64,000 bases of DNA from CAZAZQ01 sp964489705 (GCA_964489705.1 CAZAZQ010000006.1:62001-126000); one strand, 5' to 3'; numbered from the stretch's first letter, positions 8,943 through 17,625 are shown. Numbers and translations are program-made. Notes: generated by a model from the letters alone, not told the origin.

Positions 8943-9296
8943 CATACCTCCAAAATCATCAAAAAAACTTTTGCAAGGATAGCAAAAACGCAAAAAAAAT
9001 CAAGGCGTTTTTTGCCCTAATTGCTTATAAATTCACAGCTTTAGCACCCCCTCTCTAACAAAACCGTATTTGTCCTGATTTTGTTCCATTTTTCGCCGCC
9101 ATTCCTCTATAAGGGGGTGAACGGGGGACGAAAATCGCCACTGCTTGTGATTCATCGCAGGGTAGTATGAGCTAAGCTAGTCAACCCGATTCAATCTTTT
9201 TCAGTGCCTTACCGAAGACCATGCTCAATTTTTGCACAGCTTCCGCCGATATACTGGACTAAGTTGAGGAAATGAAACACGAATAAAGGAGACCAG
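8943..9296. other. Intergenic region between divergent nfnA and glycosyltransferase
   Basis: No gene is visible. The minus-strand promoter for nfnA lies at 8976-9003. Near the plus-strand gene there is a TATACT at 9250-9255, but the only -35-like box (TTGCAC, 9232-9237) is 12 bases away, too close for a normal promoter. Confidence 0.5.
8976..9003 (-). promoter_or_regulatory. Candidate promoter of nfnAB
   Basis: Read on the minus strand, TTGATT (9003-8998) and TATCCT (8981-8976) are 16 bases apart, about 34 bases before the nfnA start. The region is also partly an inverted repeat of GCAAAAACGC-like arms, so some of the similarity could be due to A/T richness. Confidence 0.45.
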
Positions 9297-11729
9297 GTGA
9301 AAAAGCCGCTGGTGACCATCGGGGTAACGTGTTATAACAACGAGAAATACGTCAAGACCTGCATTGATTCGATTCTCAATCAAACGTATGAGAATATCGA
9401 AGTTATCGTCGTCGACGACTGCTCCACCGACAACTCCGTCCCTCTGCTTTTGGAGTACGGCGATACGCTCACGCTGATCCGACACGAGACCAACACCGGC
9501 GGACTGCTGCAAGGGCGGAAAGATGTACTTGCCGCCGCTACCGGCGAATTTGTCCACCATCTGGATGCGGATGATTTCCTCGAGCCGGAATTTGCCGAGC
9601 GGCTGGTAGAAGAATTTCTCAAAGACCCTGCCCTCGATTGGGTTGCAAGCAATTTGAACGTTGTCGATGACCAAGGAAAACTCGTTGAGCGGTGGAATTA
9701 CAAAGACTTCCCTACCGACCCGATGCAAGGCTTGTACCGGGGTTTTCACACCGCTTCGGTACCGGTGCCGAAAAACGGACTGTTTCGGCTTTCCTTCATC
9801 AGAAAAAACAACCTCTCATGGTATCAACTGCCGCATACCGCTCAGGGTGAAGATGCCTACACCTGCATCAAGTACCTCGAGTGCAACCCGAAAATCAAAC
9901 TCATTCCCGACTTCTTGGTGAATTACCGCATCCATGGGCAGAACATGAGCACCAAAGTCGAAGAGCGCGTGAAAATGGTCATCGACCTCAAGGAGTATTA
10001 CATCAACCACTTCAACGAGATGGTTTACTTGTTCCATCCCGATTTTCTCAAGCTGGATTACCACAGTGACGAATATCTTGCTCTGAAATACTACCTTCTG
10101 GCGATGGATTTCCACGCCGCCAAGAAGAACTTTCGTGTGCCTGTCCACCTTGCCGGAGAAAGTACCTCCAAGGAAATTCGAAAATGCCTCCGGCTATTTG
10201 ACGAACCTATCCGCAAGTATGCCGAGCTTTCCCTGCAACACTCGAAAACGTACGAAAGCCAGTTAGCAGCTCTTTTATCCGAGTTGACCGAAGACAAAGA
10301 TATGGAACACGAAGAAGTTAGTCGCCTGATTGCGGAAGGACAGCGGAAACTTACCCTGGGCGATTTCAGCGCCGCCAAGGCGTCTTTTACGTCGGCACTG
10401 GAAAAGGAACGCCGGTCGGTAGAAGCGCAATGCGGATTGGGAGAAGCATGTTTCGCTCTGGGTGATATCTCACAAGCGGAGAAGCATTTTACCGCTGCTT
10501 TACAACACGCGCCTCACCACCCGCAATTATTGAATGACCGGGGAGTGGTATTGTTTGCTCAGGGGAAATATCAGGAGGCAGAGAAAGCTTTCCGGATGAC
10601 CCTTGCCAACGACCCTGACCACGCCGACGCCCACTTCAACCTCTGTGAGCTATGGGGAAAAACCTGTGTCTCTCGAGCCCCGGAACCACGTTGGAAAGAA
10701 GATGTCCTGCGTTCGCTCTCGTGGCTGTCGGAACATGCCCCGGATCCCAATCGCCAAAGCCTTTTGGAGGAAAACCATCGACTGCGCAATAAATTGATGG
10801 AAAAATACCACAACCGCTATCACGACACGGAGACAAGAATCCTCTTGCACCGCCCCGGCAATGGCGCCTTAAAATACCTGATGGATAGCTGGCAGGCAGT
10901 GCTGACGTACATGGGTATCCCGGCAACAGTCCTTAACTGGGGAAAAAACACCAAAACGGTGTGTGAAACTTTCCGCCCCACGGTTTTCATCACGGTAGCG
11001 GATCCGGCATACATCGAACAGCTCGATTATGACTACCTCAAACGCTGCCGCCAAGAGAGCGGACTTCAAATCGGACATATCTCGACATTCGAACACCGTT
11101 ACGAACCGTGTGATTTTCTTATAACTTTCCATCTCGACCCGCAACGTGACCCGGCAATGGCACGCACCGATCTGCCGCTGCTTTCGCTTCCGTTCGCCGT
11201 CAACCCGCTCATACATTACATGCGCCCCGGGGTGGACGTATGGGATTACTTTTTCGTCGGCACCAACTCGCCATTCAAAGCGGAAGAAACCCGACAGTAT
11301 CTGCTGCCCATCCTTCAAAAACAGCGCGGCATCCTTGCCGGAACAAATTGGGGGTACGGCATCGGAGAGCTCACTGTTGACGAAGCGGCATTGTTTTACA
11401 ATTTCGCCCGTATCTACCCGAATTACCACGTCCACAGGCAAATGGAAGAATTCAACGAGATAAACGAACGGACGTACATCATTCCTGCCTGCGGCGGTTT
11501 TGAGCTGGTAGACAACCCGGTGGCAATGAAAGAGCTGTTTGCGGAAGATGAAATGGCAGTGGCTTCCTCACCCGCTGAGTACCACGAGATGTTTGCCCAC
11601 TTTCTCCGCCACCCGGAAGAGCGGCTCCCTTATATACGAAACGGGATGCGACGGGTCTATCGGGAGTATACCCTCTTTCACGTTTTGGAACGGTTAGTTC
11701 ACCATTTGCAACCCCAGCTTTGTTCATAA
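9297..11729 (+). CDS. Three-part glycosyltransferase: GT2, TPR, CgeB-like
   Basis: The 810 residues divide into three parts. Residues 1-230 are a GT-A family 2 glycosyltransferase with the start VTIGVTCYNNEKYV and a metal-binding HHLDADDF motif near residue 83. Residues about 335-460 are TPR repeats (FSAAKASFTSALEKE, ISQAEKHFTAAL, YQEAEKAFRMTL). The last 300 residues resemble the CgeB/Glyco_trans_1_2 family (FARIYPNYHVHRQ, SSPAEYHEMFAHFLRHPEE, NGMRRVYREYTLFHVLERL). The start is GTG with AAGGAG five bases upstream. It would transfer sugars to a surface glycan or glycoprotein. It stands alone, with repeats downstream and a divergent operon upstream. The acceptor is unknown, and both catalytic modules appear intact. 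Confidence 0.85.
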   Translation: MKKPLVTIGVTCYNNEKYVKTCIDSILNQTYENIEVIVVDDCSTDNSVPLLLEYGDTLTLIRHETNTGGLLQGRKDVLAAATGEFVHHLDADDFLEPEFAERLVEEFLKDPALDWVASNLNVVDDQGKLVERWNYKDFPTDPMQGLYRGFHTASVPVPKNGLFRLSFIRKNNLSWYQLPHTAQGEDAYTCIKYLECNPKIKLIPDFLVNYRIHGQNMSTKVEERVKMVIDLKEYYINHFNEMVYLFHPDFLKLDYHSDEYLALKYYLLAMDFHAAKKNFRVPVHLAGESTSKEIRKCLRLFDEPIRKYAELSLQHSKTYESQLAALLSELTEDKDMEHEEVSRLIAEGQRKLTLGDFSAAKASFTSALEKERRSVEAQCGLGEACFALGDISQAEKHFTAALQHAPHHPQLLNDRGVVLFAQGKYQEAEKAFRMTLANDPDHADAHFNLCELWGKTCVSRAPEPRWKEDVLRSLSWLSEHAPDPNRQSLLEENHRLRNKLMEKYHNRYHDTETRILLHRPGNGALKYLMDSWQAVLTYMGIPATVLNWGKNTKTVCETFRPTVFITVADPAYIEQLDYDYLKRCRQESGLQIGHISTFEHRYEPCDFLITFHLDPQRDPAMARTDLPLLSLPFAVNPLIHYMRPGVDVWDYFFVGTNSPFKAEETRQYLLPILQKQRGILAGTNWGYGIGELTVDEAALFYNFARIYPNYHVHRQMEEFNEINERTYIIPACGGFELVDNPVAMKELFAEDEMAVASSPAEYHEMFAHFLRHPEERLPYIRNGMRRVYREYTLFHVLERLVHHLQPQLCS

Positions 11730-11763
11730 GACAACGCCCTTTTCATCCTGTTAGTTCCCCTCC

Positions 11764-11876
11764 AGAACAGTAGCCCAGGTCTCGAAGAGTCCTGAGGAGA
11801 TGGAAACAGCAAAAGGCAGATTCGCCTAGAGTCTCCCCAACTCCAGATGTTTTTTACGCCACGGGCGTGCCTTTTT
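11764..11876. repeat. Dispersed repeat family A, copy 1
   Basis: The unit begins CAGTAGCCCAGGTCTCGAAG, which carries a palindrome CAGGTCTC-GAA-GAGTCCTG (one arm imperfect). A conserved segment with GGAGATGGAAACAGC and GGCAGATTCGCC follows, and it ends with ACGCC-ACG-GGCGT (11856-11868) and a T run (11872-11876). The end would act as a terminator for the glycosyltransferase gene on the plus strand. Confidence 0.8.
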
Positions 11877-11954
11877 GCCGAACGGTTGTTCATTCCCCCT
11901 TTGAAGAGAAACTGTCGGGAAGGGTCGGGAAAGGATTCTTGACTGCGCGATAAG

Positions 11955-11979
11955 CCCACCGCAAGCGGTGGGGCACCCC
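11955..11979. repeat. Palindromic repeat family C, copy 1
   Basis: CCCACCGC (11955-11962) and GCGGTGGG (11965-11972) form a perfect stem around AA, followed by GCACCCC. A near-identical element is found at 54407-54431. Confidence 0.6.
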
Positions 11980-12020
11980 ACACTTTGTTCGCAAAGAGAG
12001 AGACGCCGCTCCTCTCCGAA

Positions 12021-12072
12021 ATAGTAGCTCAGGTCTCGAAGAAACCTGATGAGATGGAAACAGCAAAAGGCA
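12021..12072. repeat. Dispersed repeat family A, copy 2 (truncated)
   Basis: This copy has the AGTAGCTCAGGTCTCGAAGA start and the GATGGAAACAGCAAAAGGCAG segment. It stops where copy 3 begins, so its 3' half is missing. The palindrome has one mismatch (CAGGTCTC-GAA-GAAACCTG). Confidence 0.8.
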
Positions 12073-12184
12073 GAACAGTAGCTCAGGTCTCGAAGAGACC
12101 TGAGGAGATGGAAATAGCAAAAAGGCAGATTCGCCTAGAGTCTCCCCAACTTCAAGGGCTTTACGCCACAGGCGCGTTTTTTTT
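12073..12184. repeat. Dispersed repeat family A, copy 3
   Basis: This is the best-preserved copy, with a perfect CAGGTCTC-GAA-GAGACCTG palindrome (12084-12102). GGCAGATTCGCCTAGAGTC is identical to copy 1. The end is ACGCC-ACA-GGCG and eight T (12177-12184). It joins copy 2 head to tail. Confidence 0.8.
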
Positions 12185-12268
12185 CAAAAAATCAGCTTGT
12201 TGAAAAAAACTCCGCTCAATATACTCTCTCCGGAAAAGAAAAAACCAAAGAAAGAGAGAGAACATAAG

Positions 12269-13639
12269 ATGCAAAAATCAATTTCCCGACAAATGGCGGA
12301 ATTTGCCGTGAATCTGCGATATGAAGATTTGCCCGAAAATGTCATCCACGAGGTCAAGCGCTTTTTGTATGATTCCATTGGGTGCGCCTACGGCGGCTAT
12401 CACACCAAGGACGTCAATATCCTACGCGAAATATATACCGAGATGGGAGGCAGCCAAGAAGCGACCCTTATCGGATTCGGTGACAAAATCCCCGCCGTGA
12501 ACGCTACCCTTGTCAACTCGCTTATGATTCGGGCGCTGGACTTTAACGACATCTACTGGAAAGAAGATCCTTCCCACCCCTCGGATCTCATCCCGGCGGC
12601 GCTGGCGGTCGGCGAACTGGTCAACGCCTCTATGAAAGAAGTTATCGTCGCGATTGTTTTGGCGTATGAATTCGAACAACGCCTGTGCGAGTTTGCCGTC
12701 CCGGGGATTCGGGAGCGGAAATGGCACCATGCGACGCTGACGCAATTCGTTTCCCCCATCGTAGCCGGGAAACTCCTGGGGCTGACGGTGGAGCAGATGG
12801 TCAACGCCATCGGTATCAACGGCTCGCATAACCATACCATCGGCTGCCCGACGGCGGGAAAATTGACCATGATGAAAAACACCGTCGATCCGATGGCGGT
12901 ACAAACCGGCGTATTTGCCGCTTTGATGGCGCAAAAGGGCTACACCGGCACCGTCGAGGTCTTCGAAGGGAAAGAAGGGCTGATGGATGTTTTCGGTCCC
13001 GACTGGGCGGTGGAAAAGCTGACCGGCAAGCTGGGCGAGAGCTTCAAAATTCTCGAATGCGGTATGAAAGCCTTCCCCACAGAAGCGTTGACACACACTC
13101 ACTTGACGGCAACCCTGAAAGTCGTCAGGGAAAACAACATCAGCTATGACCAAATCGAGGAAGTGACGATTACGACCATTGCCCGGGCGTGCGATATCCT
13201 CTTCGATCCCCACAAGTATCGCCCCGAGTCACGGGAAACGGCAGACCATTCTCTCCCCTACTGCATTGCCGTCGCCCTGGTTGACCATCAAATCACGACC
13301 CAATCGTTCTCGGAGGAGAAGTTGAAAGATGAGCGGATCTGGCAGGTGATTGACAAGATTAAAGGGGAAGCCTCGGAAGAGTTCGAGAAAATGTTCCCGG
13401 AGAAACAGCCCTCGAAAGTGGTAATAAAAACCACCGACGGGAAAGAGTATTCGGAATATTTGGAATATCCCAAAGGTGACCCGCGTGAACCGATGACGAT
13501 GGAAGACCTGACGGTAAAATTCAACTCTCTTTCCTCGGCATTACTTTCCGAAGCGCGGCAAAAAGAAATCCGAGAAGCGATCTTCTCCTGCGAAAAACTC
13601 TCCGCCCGCGAATTGATGGAGAAATTTGTGGTGAAGTAA
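12269..13639 (+). CDS. MmgE/PrpD family protein
   Basis: This 456-residue protein is an MmgE/PrpD family member. The family includes 2-methylcitrate dehydratase, cis-aconitate decarboxylase and several uncharacterised dehydratases, so the substrate cannot be set from sequence alone. Recognisable segments are the N-terminal MAEFAVNLRYEDLPENVI, the RALDFND motif and the central NAIGINGSHNHTIGCPTAGK stretch. An earlier in-frame ATG at 12197 overlaps the end of repeat copy 3 and adds a lysine-rich tail not seen in the family, so the ATG at 12269 is preferred despite a weak ribosome site. No other methylcitrate-cycle gene is near. The next gene, the DpnI homologue, begins three bases after the stop. 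Confidence 0.88.
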   Translation: MQKSISRQMAEFAVNLRYEDLPENVIHEVKRFLYDSIGCAYGGYHTKDVNILREIYTEMGGSQEATLIGFGDKIPAVNATLVNSLMIRALDFNDIYWKEDPSHPSDLIPAALAVGELVNASMKEVIVAIVLAYEFEQRLCEFAVPGIRERKWHHATLTQFVSPIVAGKLLGLTVEQMVNAIGINGSHNHTIGCPTAGKLTMMKNTVDPMAVQTGVFAALMAQKGYTGTVEVFEGKEGLMDVFGPDWAVEKLTGKLGESFKILECGMKAFPTEALTHTHLTATLKVVRENNISYDQIEEVTITTIARACDILFDPHKYRPESRETADHSLPYCIAVALVDHQITTQSFSEEKLKDERIWQVIDKIKGEASEEFEKMFPEKQPSKVVIKTTDGKEYSEYLEYPKGDPREPMTMEDLTVKFNSLSSALLSEARQKEIREAIFSCEKLSARELMEKFVVK

Positions 13640-13642
13640 ACC

Positions 13643-14410
13643 ATGAACCTGCGCTTCGACTCCACCCTTGCGGCACCGTATAAAAGCCCGGCGCAGCGCA
13701 TACGGGTGATGGCGGAAAGATGGCTGGCAGAGGAAATCTATTGTCCCCAATGCGGAGGAGCTCTAACCTCGTTTGAGAGTAACCGACCGGTGGCGGATTT
13801 CTTCTGCCGTCACTGCCGTGAAGAGTTCGAGCTGAAAAGCAAAAAAGATCGCTTCGGCAAAAAAGTGGTGGACGGTGCCTATCGGACCATGATAGACCGG
13901 ATTCGTAGTCGAGCCAATCCGAATTTCTTCTTCTTAACGTATGAGCAACGCCATTTGGAAGTGGTAAACCTCATGATTATTCCAAAGCACTTTTTCATTC
14001 CGGACATCATTGAAAAACGAAAACCGCTCTCTCCTCACGCCCGGCGAGCGGGATGGGTGGGCTGCAATATCCTACTGGAGAAAATTCCCTCAAGCGGAAG
14101 AATCTTTATGGTTCATGAGGGCAAAACCAAAAAGAAAAGCGAGGTACTTAGCCGCTGGGAGAAAACACTGTTTCTTCGAAAGCAGAAAAACCTTGAAGCC
14201 AAAGGATGGCTGCTTGATATAATGAGATGCATCGATGAACTGAGGAAAGAGAAATTTACACTCGAGGAAATGTACCGATTCGAGCATCTTCTGAGGGATA
14301 AACACCCGCAGAACAAACACATCAAGGACAAAATCAGACAGCAGTTGCAGGTCTTGCGGGATCGAGGTTATCTTGAGTTCGTCGAGCGAGGAAAGTATCG
14401 TTTGAGGTGA
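13643..14410 (+). CDS. DpnI-type methyl-directed restriction endonuclease
   Basis: This 255-residue protein resembles the Streptococcus pneumoniae DpnI enzyme along its whole length. That enzyme cleaves GATC only when the adenine is methylated. The N-terminal PD-(D/E)XK nuclease has D52, E63 and K65 (ADFF then EFELK), equivalent to D53, E64 and K66 of DpnI. A zinc ribbon is formed by C34/C37 and C55/C58. NPNFFFLTY, RRAGWIGCNI-like RRAGWVGCNI, and the C-terminal winged helix (YRFEHLL, HIKDKIRQQLQVLRDRGYLEF) also match. The C-terminal helix domain of DpnI reads the methylated site. No adenine methylase is visible nearby, as expected because DpnI hosts lack GATC methylation. The gene starts three bases after PrpD and is followed by a small ORF. 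Confidence 0.93.
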   Translation: MNLRFDSTLAAPYKSPAQRIRVMAERWLAEEIYCPQCGGALTSFESNRPVADFFCRHCREEFELKSKKDRFGKKVVDGAYRTMIDRIRSRANPNFFFLTYEQRHLEVVNLMIIPKHFFIPDIIEKRKPLSPHARRAGWVGCNILLEKIPSSGRIFMVHEGKTKKKSEVLSRWEKTLFLRKQKNLEAKGWLLDIMRCIDELRKEKFTLEEMYRFEHLLRDKHPQNKHIKDKIRQQLQVLRDRGYLEFVERGKYRLR

Positions 14411-14414
14411 AAGA

Positions 14415-14648
14415 ATGAAAACGTATATCTTCTATACTTCCGAAGGGTTTACTTTTGATACACAAGACAACCAGCGAGATAACTGCCAAATTATAGACTG
14501 GGCGAAAGGAAACCACCCTCACGAAGCATTTGAAAATCTGAAACGTGAAAATCCATCTCTCCAAGAATTGCCCTTTACGGAAATCATGTGCCAAGAACTT
14601 GCGGATGAGAAAGTCTTCTACATTTCACTATCCGCTTCCACATACTAA
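14415..14648 (+). CDS. Small hypothetical protein downstream of the DpnI homologue
   Basis: I do not recognise this 77-residue protein. It starts MKTYIFYTSEGFTFD and is mixed alpha/beta without a signal peptide or membrane span. The AGGTGAAAG ribosome site overlaps the end of the DpnI gene and the two genes are separated by four bases, so they are almost certainly cotranscribed. In S. pneumoniae the dpnI operon also has a small second gene (dpnD) of unknown role, but this protein does not resemble the DpnD/PcfM type. A role in controlling or assisting the nuclease is possible but is only inferred from position. Confidence 0.7.
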   Translation: MKTYIFYTSEGFTFDTQDNQRDNCQIIDWAKGNHPHEAFENLKRENPSLQELPFTEIMCQELADEKVFYISLSASTY

Positions 14649-14678
14649 CAGAAGTAAATAGGCAAAAACTCAAGGACC

Positions 14679-14879
14679 CTACCTCTTGAAAAAGACATAC
14701 ACTGGGCGGAGGCTGAGCAGTACTGCAAAAGTTATCAGCCACCAGAGGGAAATCCCTGTCATTTGCGGGACGAGTTTCACGACGATGAGAGTCAAAAACA
14801 CTGTCATGAGTTGAATCAACTTGATGTCGAAGAAACTAAGTCGCTTCACCTTCCCGTTCAGAAATTCACGCACCGACAT
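14679..14879 (-). CDS. Small membrane protein with two transmembrane segments
   Basis: The 66-residue protein has a short amphipathic N-terminus (MSVREFLNGKVKRLSFFD), then two hydrophobic helices (LIQLMTVFLTLIVVKLV and SLWWLITFAVLLSL) and a basic tail. A good ribosome site (GGGAGG four bases before the ATG) supports it as a real gene although it is short. It reads on the minus strand, downstream of the tyrosine phenol-lyase terminator. Function is unknown; the family appears as orphan small inner-membrane proteins and I cannot link it to its neighbours. Confidence 0.7.
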   Translation of the reverse strand: MSVREFLNGKVKRLSFFDIKLIQLMTVFLTLIVVKLVPQMTGISLWWLITFAVLLSLRPVYVFFKR

Positions 14880-14937
14880 TTTTCCTCCCTTGCTTTCTTA
14901 CAATACTCCAATGCTTGCGACATATTCAGTCCCCCAC

Positions 14938-14971
14938 AAAAAAGGCAGGTACGAATCACTCATACCTGCCT
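14938..14971 (-). terminator. Rho-independent terminator of the lyase gene
   Basis: AGGCAGGTA (14943-14951) and TACCTGCCT (14963-14971) form a perfect 9-bp stem. On the minus strand the stem is followed by six T (opposite 14938-14943). It is 22 bases past the lyase stop. Its GGCAGGT core is shared with other hairpins in the window. Confidence 0.88.
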
Positions 14972-14992
14972 GAAACGTTATCGTTATCACCG

Positions 14993-16396
14993 TCAAGAGT
15001 GGACGGCTTTCGCTTTCGCCGGGACTACCGGTTCAAAGCGGGCTTGGAAGAAACGGAGCTGCTTCGGTTCGAAAACAAATCTCAAGCCCTGAATTTGGTC
15101 GCGCTTTTCATACAGCTTGATGATTCCTTCCGCCGCATAGTCCAGATGGCTTTGCGTATATACTCGGCGCGGGATAGTCAGGCGAACCAGCTCCAGTTTG
15201 GGATGGCGGTTCTCTCCGGTTTTCGGGTCACGACCGGCGGAGACGTTTCCCCGTTCCATCGCCCGCACTCCCGTTTCGACATAAATCGCCGCCGCTAAGG
15301 CTTGGGCGGGAAACTCATCCTGGTCGATGTGAGGCAAGAACGCTTTGGCATCGAGGAAAATCGCATGACCTCCGTGCGGCACGACGTGCGGCACGCCTGC
15401 TTCCGTCAACAAATTGCCGAAATAGTTGGTCTGCTCGACGCGATAGCGGATGTAATCATCCGTTTCCACCGCTTCCCGGATTCCTTGCGCCAGCGCCGCC
15501 ATATCCCGACCGCTCATACCGCCATAGGTATGCAAGCCTTCATAGACAACCACCATCGCCTTGGCATCAATATAGAAATCCTCGTCGTTCATCGCCAAGA
15601 AACCGCCGATGTTGACCAAGCAGTCTTTCTTCGAAGAGCAGGTGCAGCCGTCGGTATAGGAACAAATTTCCTTGACGATTTCCTTGATGGATTTGTTCTT
15701 GTAACCTTCTTCCCGTTGCTGAATGAAGTAAGCGTTCTCCACGGTGCGGGTGTTGTCCAGCATAATCTTGATGTTGTATTTGTCGCAAAATTCCCGAAGC
15801 TCTTTCAGGTTTGCCATCGATATCGGCTGTCCGCCCGCCATGTTCACGCAGGTCTCGTAGCTGACGTACGGGATTTTCTCCGCCCCGACTTCATCCACCA
15901 GCTTTTGCATCTTCTTCAAATCGACGTTTCCTTTGAAGGGATGATTGCTCGTCGGGTCATGAGCTTCGTCGATAATCACGTCGACAAAGGTCCCTCCCGC
16001 CAATTCTTGGTGAAGACGAGTGGTCGTAAAGTACATGTTTCCGGGGACGTAATCGCCCGGCTTGATGAGCAACTGCGACATGATATGTTCCGCCGCCCGC
16101 CCCTGGTGAGTCGGCACAAAGTATTTGTAGCCGAATACTTCTTGGATGGTCTTCTCCAAGTCATAGAAATTTCGACTGCCCGCATACGCTTCATCACCCA
16201 ACTGGAGCGCCGCCCACTGGGCGTCACTCATGGCGCTGGTGCCGCTGTCGGTCAGCAAATCGATAAAGACATCTTCGCTTCGCAACAGGAAAGTATTGTA
16301 CCCGGCTTCTTTGATAGCACGTTCCCGGTATTCCCGGGTCGTCATCTTAATCGGCTCGACGGTCTTTATGCGAAACGGTTCAGGTATATATTTCAT
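14993..16396 (-). CDS. tpl: Tyrosine phenol-lyase (beta-eliminating PLP lyase)
   Basis: The 467 residues match the tyrosine phenol-lyase/tryptophanase family of pyridoxal-phosphate enzymes. Tyrosine phenol-lyase splits tyrosine into phenol, pyruvate and ammonia; tryptophanase makes indole from tryptophan. The PLP lysine is K257 in SSKKDC. Two features favour the tyrosine enzyme: threonine at 124 in MYFTTTR, and an arginine (R382) in VETGVRAMERG, the position that contacts the phenol ring hydroxyl. Tryptophanase has neither there. The end RLTIPRRVYT and FEPKQLRFFQARF also match. GGAGGACCA before the ATG is a clear ribosome site. It is divergent from the following cyclodeaminase-like gene. Confidence 0.85.
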   Translation of the reverse strand: MKYIPEPFRIKTVEPIKMTTREYRERAIKEAGYNTFLLRSEDVFIDLLTDSGTSAMSDAQWAALQLGDEAYAGSRNFYDLEKTIQEVFGYKYFVPTHQGRAAEHIMSQLLIKPGDYVPGNMYFTTTRLHQELAGGTFVDVIIDEAHDPTSNHPFKGNVDLKKMQKLVDEVGAEKIPYVSYETCVNMAGGQPISMANLKELREFCDKYNIKIMLDNTRTVENAYFIQQREEGYKNKSIKEIVKEICSYTDGCTCSSKKDCLVNIGGFLAMNDEDFYIDAKAMVVVYEGLHTYGGMSGRDMAALAQGIREAVETDDYIRYRVEQTNYFGNLLTEAGVPHVVPHGGHAIFLDAKAFLPHIDQDEFPAQALAAAIYVETGVRAMERGNVSAGRDPKTGENRHPKLELVRLTIPRRVYTQSHLDYAAEGIIKLYEKRDQIQGLRFVFEPKQLRFFQARFEPVVPAKAKAVHS

Positions 16397-16620
16397 TGGT
16401 CCTCCACATTCAGCGATTCATTCCGTGGACGGGGAAATGCCCACTTTGCAGCGGCTATCGCTTCTCGTCCACACGTTTACAGCACAAAAAAAGATACACC
16501 ATCCCGCTTGAGATGTCCAATAGATTGTGCGGGAAGTTTCGCCGACGAAGCGAAAAACTATTTACTTGCGTGCTCCACTCCCTTTTCTTAATACCAAACG
16601 AAGAAACCGAGGAGGAAATT

Positions 16621-17601
16621 ATGCCGTTGCTCTTATCCCGAAATGAGGTAATGCAAGTTCTCGATATGCCTGACTGCATGGAGGTGGTCGAAAAAGCGTT
16701 TGCGGAATTGGCAAACGGAACAGCGGTGCTGCCGCTGCGGATTAACATCAAGCCCCCCGACGGGTTGGCGCTGTACATGCCGGCATACTTGAAAGAGATG
16801 GGGGCGCTGGCGTGTAAAGTGGTGACGGTGTATAAAAACAATCCGCAGAAATACAACCTGCCGACAACTATCGGAAAGGTGCTCCTTCAAGATCCCGCTA
16901 CCGGTGATGTCATCTGCATCATGGACGGCGGTTACTTGACGGCGGTGCGAACCGGTGCCGCCAGCGGCGTCGCCGCCAAGTACCTCGCCCGCCAAGGGAA
17001 AGGAATGGTTGCCGGAATTTTCGGCGCCGGAGTGCAAGCCAAAATGCAACTGTGGGCGGTCGCTGTTGCACGTGAGCTGAGCAAAGCGTACGTCTACGAT
17101 ATTTCCGAAGAAGCGGTGAAGAATTTTATTTCCGAAATGGGCAAGAAATTGAACCTCGAAATTATTTCCGCCGCCTCGCCCGAAGAAGTCCTTGAAAACG
17201 CCGACATCATATGCACTGCAACCTCTTCCCCCACTCCTATTTTTGACGGCACCCGCGTTAAAGAAGGCACCCATATCAACGGCATCGGCAGTCATACTCC
17301 CAATGCCCGTGAGCTCGACACCGCGATAATCAAACGCTCCACCGTCATTGCCGACTCGTACGAAGCCTGCCTCAACGAAGCGGGCGATATTATGATTCCC
17401 ATACAAGAAGGCGCCATCGACAAATCTCATCTCCGTGCCGAGTTGGGAGAAATCGTCACCGGGAAAAAACCAGCCCGTTCCTCCGACGGTGAAATCACTC
17501 TTTTCAAATCTAACGGCTTGGCAATTCAAGACGTCGCCACGGCAAAGCTTGTGTATGACAAAGCCCGCGCTGCCGGAATCGGTACAAACGTGGAAATATA
17601 A
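16621..17601 (+). CDS. Ornithine cyclodeaminase / mu-crystallin family protein
   Basis: This 326-residue protein is a member of the ornithine cyclodeaminase/mu-crystallin/archaeal alanine dehydrogenase family. A Rossmann NAD-binding motif GIFGAGVQAKMQL lies near residue 135, and GTHINGIGSHTPNARELD and NGLAIQDVATAKLVYD are family signatures. The family holds ornithine cyclodeaminase, alanine dehydrogenase and imine reductases, so the substrate is open. An earlier in-frame start is rejected because GAGGAGGAAATT sits just before the ATG at 16621 and the family begins there. It is divergent from the tyrosine phenol-lyase, so both may take part in amino-acid use, but the sequence does not show coregulation. 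Confidence 0.85.
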   Translation: MPLLLSRNEVMQVLDMPDCMEVVEKAFAELANGTAVLPLRINIKPPDGLALYMPAYLKEMGALACKVVTVYKNNPQKYNLPTTIGKVLLQDPATGDVICIMDGGYLTAVRTGAASGVAAKYLARQGKGMVAGIFGAGVQAKMQLWAVAVARELSKAYVYDISEEAVKNFISEMGKKLNLEIISAASPEEVLENADIICTATSSPTPIFDGTRVKEGTHINGIGSHTPNARELDTAIIKRSTVIADSYEACLNEAGDIMIPIQEGAIDKSHLRAELGEIVTGKKPARSSDGEITLFKSNGLAIQDVATAKLVYDKARAAGIGTNVEI

Positions 17602-17625
17602 GGACAAAAGGGGAAAAATCCCCTC

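Noticed and set aside
9232..9255. Promoter before the glycosyltransferase gene
   Set aside because: TTGCAC and TATACT are only 12 bases apart, too close for a normal sigma-70 promoter.
11764..12184. CRISPR array
   Set aside because: The repeats are directly adjacent or far apart, have no regular spacers and no cas genes are near.
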